A stretch of 64,000 bases of DNA, taken from NCBI GenBank assembly GCA_012934845.2, contig WNNJ02002276.1, positions 62,001 through 126,000 on the forward strand, in the 5' to 3' direction. Of this stretch, positions 57,215 to 64,000 are shown in pieces; position 1 is the stretch's first letter, and each line of letters starts with the position of its first letter. The notes under the pieces are model-generated. The model saw only the letters and a program-made list of their open reading frames with translations, did no database searches and was not told the DNA's origin. Origin of the DNA: Pomphorhynchus laevis (lineage: Eukaryota; Acanthocephala; Palaeacanthocephala; Echinorhynchida; Pomphorhynchidae). The position numbers were made by a program, and so were the translations under genes.

Positions 57215-59310
57215 AACAAATTTTCTACTGATAACATAGCAGTTTCTCCTGATGACCTGTAATGATTATATTCTTAATACATTGTCTGTTATTTATTACA
57301 TTCATAATTATTGATTTTTATTTTAAATTTGAATTATAAATTCTGTTATTAAATAGTTTTAATTTAACTTAGTAAGTTTTTTTGTTTATAAAGCATTTAA
57401 CATTTCTATTTTTTGTATTTGTAAAGTTTAAACTCTCGTATAAAATTTAATTGTATAGATACATTTTAATGCTTATTGCCTTTAACATTGAATATCAGGG
57501 CAAACGACGAAACTGTGGAGGCAATGAAAATCCGTTTAGTATTGTAAATGCATATCACGTTAGATGGAGTTTTGATCACTCTTATTATTTTCATTTCGGA
57601 TAGCACTAATTTAAATCTATTTGATTTTTTGCATAAGACAAAAAATCTTATTGAATATTAAAACATATTCAAAAAAGTATCGGAATAGAGGCTAAAACAT
57701 GATAACATAGCAGTTCTTCCTGATGACATCTATTCCTTATTCGAATACATTGTATGTTATTTATTTGTCATTTAATAAAAATTGATTTTTATTTTAAATT
57801 TTAATATTAAATTTTATCGTTATATAAATATAAATTGTATAAAATCTTATATAATTATTTATTATTTATTTTCTATTTATATTTAGTATATAATAGACTT
57901 ATAGACTTATTAAGCGAAAAACAAATTATGGTCGGATAATTATTTATCTTTATTTTTGATTTTTTATTAGTATAAAATACGCAGGCTCAGTTATCTGATT
58001 TGTTCTACTGACAAGATATTATTGACCTGTGGACTGTGTTTTCCCGATAATATAACGTTTGCCAGAAATACGGAAACTATGCATTATTGATAAAACATTA
58101 TTATTTTTCTACTGATATTCAATTATCATTATAATTATCTAATTATAATAATTTAATTATATTATCTAATTTTAATTATCGTTGTATAAATATAAATTAT
58201 TTAAAATCTCATATAATTATTTATTATTTATAATTATTTTCTTTATTTTATCTTTATATTTATAGCACAGTTATAGCTGACTTATTTTTAAGCTTTATAG
58301 AATATGAATTTGTTTATAACAGTATAATGAATAACGATGAAATGAATAAATTATATAAACTTTATCGTTATATAAATATAAATTGTATAAAATCTTATAT
58401 AATTATTTATTATTTATATTTATTTATCTTTATTTTTATTGATATATAGTATAAAGTACGTAGGGACGTACGTTTATATCAGATACATACATTTATATAT
58501 AGTAGGTAGGGACATCTATATTTAGACAAATAAAAGATGTTCAAATGGGAGGTAATAGTAGCCCAATTATAGCTGACTTGTTTTTAAGCTTTATAGAATA
58601 TGAATTTGTTCATAGCTGTTTAAAAAATAAATCCAAACAATATAAATATATGAAATACATGTTCCGATTATATGTGTATTTAAGTCTAACAAATTTATCT
58701 AGGTAGCCTCATTCTTAATATAACCAATATTGATGATAAAGAAGGTGTATATCTAGATATGAACATTAAATTAACATTAACTAAAACTACTATTAATTTA
58801 TATCGTAAAGATGACATATTTAAATTTACAAGAAACATATTTTTGCATGAGCATTCATGCATACCATATAATATTAAATATAATACATTAAATAATGAAA
58901 TTTTAAGAATTGCAAACAGAAAATAGTAAAATATATAAATCAACACAATAATATAAAAACTTAATTTAAAATCTTAAGCAGAAATTTTTTATAGATGGAT
59001 AATAATATGCTTTGTATTAGAATAAGTATTCATTTGGCCACGCTGCCATGTAAGTCGAGAAATATGGACCGACACTGATAGCATGGCAGTTACTCCGAAT
59101 GACTTTTAATTCTTATTCTGATACATCGTATGCTATTTATTGGTCAATTCATAAAAATTGACTTTTATTGTAAAATTTAATTATAAATTCTATCGTTATA
59201 TAAATATTAATTTTATAAAATCTATTAATATTTATTATTTATAATTATTTATCTTTATTTTTAATTTGCATAAAATACGTATACTCACTAAGCTGATCCG
59301 ATCTGATTCA
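57215..59310 (+). mobile_element. Penelope-like element: terminal repeats flanking an RT fragment
   Basis: The + strand around 58545-58680 reads GGNSSPIIADLFLSFIEYEF, then LKNKSKQYKYMKYMFR, the Penelope RT block. A later block, GVYLDMNIKLTLTKTTINLY and HEHSCIPYNIKYNTLNNEIL, runs to about 58925 with a frame change between. A partial duplicate of the block (AGCTGACTTATTTTTAAGC) lies at 58274-58320. Terminal-repeat pieces flank it: 57230-57330, 57700-58140 (ATAACATAGCAGTTCTTCCTGATGACAT) and 58985-59310 (ATGGCAGTTACTCCGAATGAC), all in the same orientation. No GIY-YIG domain is seen. It is rearranged and dead. Confidence 0.75.
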
Positions 59311-59439
59311 TTGCTTTATAACTTTTGGCTGTTGTTCTCTATAAAATTCAAAACAACCAAAATTATAAGTTTCTGTCGATACTCCATATTAATAACTTTA
59401 TTGTAAATACTTTTAAAATTTTAATCACTGATTTTATAG

Positions 59440-62400
59440 ATGCAATGCATAATATTTTCGAAACAAGAACCGCTCTGTACGCTTTGGCTTGCCTCTCACA
59501 ATGATAAACGAATTAAGCGCAATCAAGTGTGCAAAACGGATATTGAGAAATGCTGCAAAATTATATTACACTCTTCGGTAAGAATATCACTTTTCGGAGA
59601 TAAATTATATAGTCTCCTAGATAACAAATAACTGATTTTATTAGCCATCGATATGATCGTTAGAACGAGTTAGTTGCTTCATATTTATTCTTACAATTTG
59701 ATTGAATTCATTTAATTTATAAGTTGCCTATTAATGTATCAATATTTATTTCATAGATCGAGGATTATATGGTTTTTTAACAGTCATCAATTAGTCAAAT
59801 TTACAGATTAAATCTGAAAAACTTAAAATCAAATTAAACAATTAAATAAAAACCCACGTTTGTTCTAAAATTTATAGAATTAACTAACAAATGATAAAAC
59901 GGAAATCTCGGTCTAATTGCTATTCGATATTTTAGCACTTTTAGACACTCGTTAAAAGATCATTTGTATAATTAGTATGCTGATATCGAAATTTGATATA
60001 AAAATTGTATTTTAGCTATTATTAAAAATATTTCAAAATTTTTATTAAAATTTATTAGTGCTTATACAACAGATTTTCGACGCAATTTATCCAATTTAAA
60101 TCCATTAAAATTTAAATGAAACCGCATTTAGTGAAGGAGTAGGATAAAATGGATGATATTAACATCATTTACCGCTCTCTATAAAACTTGGAATCATCTT
60201 CAGCCTTTTGAGCTTTTGCCTCCAGCATCAACTGACTTTTTCCTGTACTAGCAATGACGTCTCTCGCTTGTTGTAACTCAGTTTCGTACATTTCCTTGAT
60301 TTTTGCTCCATTTCCACATGCTTTAGCTTTCAGCGTATCCGTTTCATTACGAAGTTGTTTGTTTTGTATTTCAAGAAAACGTACTCGTTCGACTTAGCTA
60401 GCAAATCGATCGTTCAATTCAATAAGTTCCCTTTTCTCCTTTTCTCGGTTATCCCTTAAACATAAAATATTGTTTATACTAAAATTTGAATTTAAAGCTT
60501 ACAGTAAGCTACGAAATACTATTGTTTTTAATCTATTACTCACGATTTATTAAGTAAATGTATTTAAAAATGTAATCTTTTAAGTTATTTGTAAATGATG
60601 TGGATAATTTCTATTTTAATCTAATTTAGATAGCAAATGTTTTGTAAAAATCGATTTTAATTTACTTACTTTGCTTTGCTTTGCCATTTAATATATTGAC
60701 ATATAAAAATAAATCGTCACTAGTTCGTAAGCGCAATAATACGCAAGCATGTTGCGAAATTCTAATTAGGGTTCCTTAACCATGGTGTCCTTCTAATGAA
60801 TACATTCCTTACATTTCCCACAATGAAATCAAATCCTCGAATAATTAATTAATATTATTAATATTATAATAATTTATTTCATTATATGATATCTAAGGCA
60901 CTGTTTTGCAAACAACGTAACTATCTACATGAACGATAAATTTACAAAAGACAAGATGCATACATTTTACAAGAACATTTCTTTCTTGAAAATAAACGAT
61001 TGTTTCTTCTTCAGCTATATTTTTCTAGAAGCATTCAAAATATGTAACATTTATCTCTTTATATTAAAATTTGACGTAAATTTATAATTAAATCACCATT
61101 TTGTTAAAACATTTTAAATAATAAACTTTTTTACTCGTCGTAGTCATTTGATATTTTGTGAGCATATTTATAACCAAAATCTTGCCTTATTCTGAGAATT
61201 TAAAGTGCCGATTGCTAATATTGAAGAAAATATGACATTAATAATAGATGCTAAGCTGAAACATTTCAGGATAATGTTTTCACATTGCAATATTTTAATG
61301 TCTTCTTTCGTATTGATGTTATCAATTTCATTTACGGTCATAACCGCTTTGTTCGTGTGCTTTTTTATTTTGCGTTTGTATTTACAAAGTTAAATCCATT
61401 TATGATAACGGGATTTGTTGAAAACGCGAGTCAGGTGTCATTAAAGCAAGTATACTGGACACTGTGTGTAAGTTAGTACGCATCGTAGAAACCAATAGGT
61501 TCATTCGTAAATTTATACATGAAAGGCCATATTAAATACACGTTTCTTAACTATTTTATTCTCATGTGAGATGACTTTTAAACGTTTTCATTTTTATAAC
61601 AACATGTCATTATGAAAATTATTTAACATTTTCAATGTTAAATTAAATTTGTAATAATAAAATGAACATTTGTCTTTACGAATTTATGTAAAAACTTTTA
61701 CTAGTTTTATGGCTCGCATTCAGCTTACATTTGATATTTCGAAATTTAATTGAAGAGATATTAGATTTATTTGAATATTTTTATTTATTTAGAGTACGGA
61801 AATGGCATTACAGATGCGCGGACAATTAATGCTAGGCATTGTACGCTTGTTTTTTCGAAAAGTTCGTTATTATTTATCAGATATCAATGATGCATTGATG
61901 AAACTTAAACTAGCAACTGATGAAAATGCAGAAAATCCTCATGATGAAGACGATGCAAAACCAAAGGTAACGTTACGAGATAAACATCCTGATCGAATAA
62001 AAATAAAATTTGAGTAAGTTTTATTTAATTAAAGGCAATTTAATTTTGTTTTCATCAGTTTAAATGACAACGATCTTGTAGTGCATCACCGTCCAAAGCA
62101 GCCACATTTGGATGAAATAACAATCCCACAAGAAGCATCAAGTCCTCCATTGCTAAGAGATATTGATCTTGGTAATTTTGTTTTCTAATCATCCTATTAA
62201 AATTATTTTTTTAACAATCCGTCTCATTCAATAAATTTAAAAATTTTAATTTGACGAAAAAATCTATAATTCGATCACTAGTATCTAATATAAACTATCG
62301 ATGAAACAATTTTTCAAGAAAATAAACTTTTAAGCTGTTATTCTCGCAATTGCTAACGTTGTCTTGAACTCTTGGCTTATGGTAAAATAATTGTCGGTTT

Positions 62401-63283
62401 TGAACTCTGACGAGTGATTTTCCTTGATGAAATTGCGATTCGTCAACACCGTCAAATTTATACTTTTTGAAATATAAACTTGATTTTTTACTGATTAAAC
62501 AGATTGTCTATAATTTATATTTTGGATTTTATCAATTAAAGGAAAAAGGTAATTGAAAATGCTGTTCAAAAAATATGATTTAGATCGAGATGCACAGCTT
62601 AATAAAGACATGTTTCGTGACGACATTCACATGGATGAAGAGAGCATGGCAATGTCGAGTTCGTTCTTAAAAAGCATATGTACTTACCAAATTTTGGAAA
62701 TGATTTACTGTTTGTATAATATTTTAGTGGACGAGTATATGATAAGCTCACCAAAGCAGGCAGATATTTCTGCAATCCAACATAATGATATTACAATGCA
62801 AACGCCCGGCGACCAGCCAGGTGATATCAGTTATCGAAATACTTCCTTTTTAAATTGAATTTATAGAAATTGACATATCAATACAGGCACCGAATCATAT
62901 TGATTCGTCAACGACAACACTTCGTTCGTTTCAGACAAATCTCAACGATACAACTCTGAAATTAAATAATCAGCTGGAGATTCTTTTCCAAAAGGGTATA
63001 AACGCACCATCAGTTGTCCGCTACTTTAGCATTAACTAATTTAGCTGAACGTACTTGTCTAAAAAAGAAAGCTAATGCGAAATCATCTTTTGTACAGATA
63101 GATAGCAATATTGAATTAGAAGATTCCGATCGATTAGTAAAAGACTCTGCTCGTGACGATTCTATAAATATGCTAATTTTGCCACCTTACGATAGAGCAG
63201 AACTTTTAAACAACGAACGACAGTCAAAGGAGTATCTGCTTACGTCAAACGAATTTCAACTATGTTCCACACAAATTCAAAAG
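59440..63283 (+). CDS. Cohesin kleisin subunit, RAD21/REC8-like (seven exons, 3' end unresolved)
   Basis: Kleisin that closes the SMC1/SMC3 cohesin ring in sister-chromatid cohesion. Exons inferred from GT/AG sites and kept frame: 59440-59577, 61793-62013, 62059-62171, 62584-62679, 62728-62820, 62867-62995, 63045-63283 (343 codons). The N-terminal domain is clear: IIFSKQEPLCTLWLASHNDK (residues 4-23), then across the first junction MALQMRGQLMLGIVRLFFRK and VRYYLSDINDALMKLKLA, matching the RAD21/REC8 SMC3-binding helices. Exon 3 has LDEITIPQEA, like the RAD21 '(E)EITM' segment, followed by acidic sequence. Exon 7 opens with AERTCLKKKANAKSSFVQID, like the RAD21 Lys/Arg-rich segment. Introns 2, 4, 5 and 6 are 45, 48, 46 and 49 nt; intron 1 is 2.2 kb. 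The winged-helix C-terminus is not seen before 64000. RAD21 versus REC8 cannot be settled. Confidence 0.85.
59578..61792 (+). other. Kleisin intron 1
   Basis: Begins GTAAGAATA and ends TTATTTATTTAG. At 2,215 nt it is far longer than the other introns and holds the opposite-strand filament exon. The open frame at 61205-61393, rich in Phe/Leu/Ile, has no recognised domain. Confidence 0.7.
60173..60454 (-). pseudogene. Intermediate-filament protein rod exon with one in-frame stop
   Basis: A minus-strand exon-like block of 282 nt bounded by TTTAAG and GCG|GTAAATG. It encodes the start of an intermediate-filament rod: EKEKRELIELNDRFAS*VER, VRFLEIQNKQLRNETDTL (coil 1A, the most conserved helix), KIKEMYETELQQARDVIAS, then LEAKAQKAEDDSKFYRER. 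The last part fits lamin-like invertebrate cytoplasmic filament proteins with a long coil 1B. The stop (TAA, complement of 60394-60396) replaces a Tyr that is nearly always present in FASYIE. It lies inside kleisin intron 1 on the other strand. No neighbouring filament exons were recognised. It is probably a stranded exon or pseudogene, though a live gene with a base error is possible. Confidence 0.75.
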
Positions 63284-64000
63284 GTAAGATTACTTAATAA
63301 CTTTATACTTTTTAATAAATTCGGAAGTAGTTCATACAATCTGAAGTTTAACGCCATTTAATAATAATTATTCATAATTATATTATAATTTATTATTTAA
63401 CGTAATCTTACATTTTATATATTTAAAACCTACATTTTTATTTCTCTTATTTTTATTTTCTTTTTTTATTATGTATTGTTACAGACACTTCGCTGTCATG
63501 TTTTGCAATGCTTCTAAACTATTTAAAATTCTGCAATTTGATTAGAAAACCATATGTGCCAATATTATTAAAAATTTTAAAGATACACTATATTTAACCA
63601 CAAATATAACTTAAAAATTGTCATTCTAATTGTCTCTGATATTAACTCAAACGTCGTTCAGCAAATTGCGACTTAAGTGTCTAACTGGCTACACCGCTTT
63701 ATTGAATCGGCTAATACTGAAATTTGTTTAATAAAGAAAGTGTACGAAATACGTTAGCATACAATTTTACATTAAATATCTTAATTATAGAACGTCTCGT
63801 TGACCCTTTGTAAAATGTACTGATTGTTGTGTTTTAGTAGCGTTCGTTCTGACAAGCAAGTAATGTAGCTCGTGTCATCTGCCAGCTATATGACCCTCAG
63901 TTAATCAGTTTTTGTTTTATAAGGTGCTAGTATCTAATTTTAGCATTACGAATCTGCACGAAATATACTAAAGCGTGATATAGGTCAATAATACGATATC
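63284..64000 (+). other. Downstream of kleisin exon 7
   Basis: Starts with a good donor (AAG|GTAAGATT). A possible acceptor, TATTGTTACAG, ends at 63484; an exon from 63485 would add TLRCHVLQCF and stop at 63517. No winged-helix sequence is visible before the window ends, so the true last exons may lie beyond 64000. Confidence 0.4.

Noticed and set aside
61205-61476. Hydrophobic open frames in kleisin intron 1 as a small membrane protein
   Set aside because: Composition follows the T-rich intron sequence, two frames overlap, and there is no upstream signal.
63485-63517. Eighth, terminal kleisin exon (TLRCHVLQCF then stop)
   Set aside because: The acceptor is plausible, but it would give a protein without the winged-helix C-terminus, so it was noted and not annotated.
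1-64000. tRNA, rRNA or CRISPR features
   Set aside because: No cloverleaf with a GTTC-A-C T-arm and matching acceptor stem, no rRNA core sequence, and no regularly spaced short repeats with unique spacers were found by eye. The tandem arrays are ordinary satellites.

Overview
The window looks like a repeat-dominated, strongly AT-rich piece of an invertebrate nuclear genome, most likely a flatworm. The basis for this is a multi-exon gene with five introns of only 45-49 nt, CR1-like LINEs ending in (AAT)n tails, an intermediate-filament exon of lophotrochozoan (lamin-like) type, and a mixture of CR1-like, L2-like, Penelope-like and Ty3/gypsy-type elements. The species cannot be named from the sequence. 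No bacterial-type operon, CRISPR array or rRNA is present.

Layout: 1-5.95 kb holds two head-to-tail, decayed copies of an unclassified non-LTR-like reverse transcriptase (RT) element; the second is split by a CR1-like LINE. 7.07-13.89 kb is satellite A, about 41 monomers of ~165 bp. 14.75-15.97 kb is the 3' part of a Penelope-like element (GIY-YIG endonuclease) followed on the same strand by a hammerhead-ribozyme motif. 17.7-22.7 kb is AT-rich and scattered with pieces of a Penelope terminal repeat, including a 3 x 300 bp tandem block. 22.78-25.69 kb is satellite B (eight 360-380 bp monomers), which recurs inverted at 29.33-30.37 kb. Between these lie Penelope RT remnants. 30.39-32.50 kb has copies of a palindrome-rich repeat around an L2-like LINE 3' end. 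32.5-41.8 kb is mainly AT-rich DNA with a 360-bp segmental duplication, more Penelope terminal repeats, a second hammerhead motif and a 1.3-kb element with ~190-bp terminal inverted repeats. 41.8-48.7 kb holds two CR1-like LINE 3' ends and a fossil Ty3/gypsy element interrupted by an L2-like LINE.

Host genes are confined to the right end. An intronless RCL1-like gene (18S rRNA processing, RNA-3'-phosphate-cyclase fold) lies at 49.5-50.6 kb. A RAD21/REC8-type cohesin kleisin with at least seven exons runs from 59.4 to 63.3 kb. A single intermediate-filament rod exon with one in-frame stop sits on the opposite strand inside the first kleisin intron. The LINEs at 51.1-54.4 kb (L2-like, near full length, broken) and 55.1-56.7 kb (CR1-like, 5'-truncated, one intact 502-residue frame) separate the two genes.

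The window does not show a gene cluster acting as one pathway. Its interest is in retroelement and ribozyme biology: hammerhead motifs in three states of preservation, a satellite with a strong nested hairpin, and nested insertions that date the elements relative to each other.
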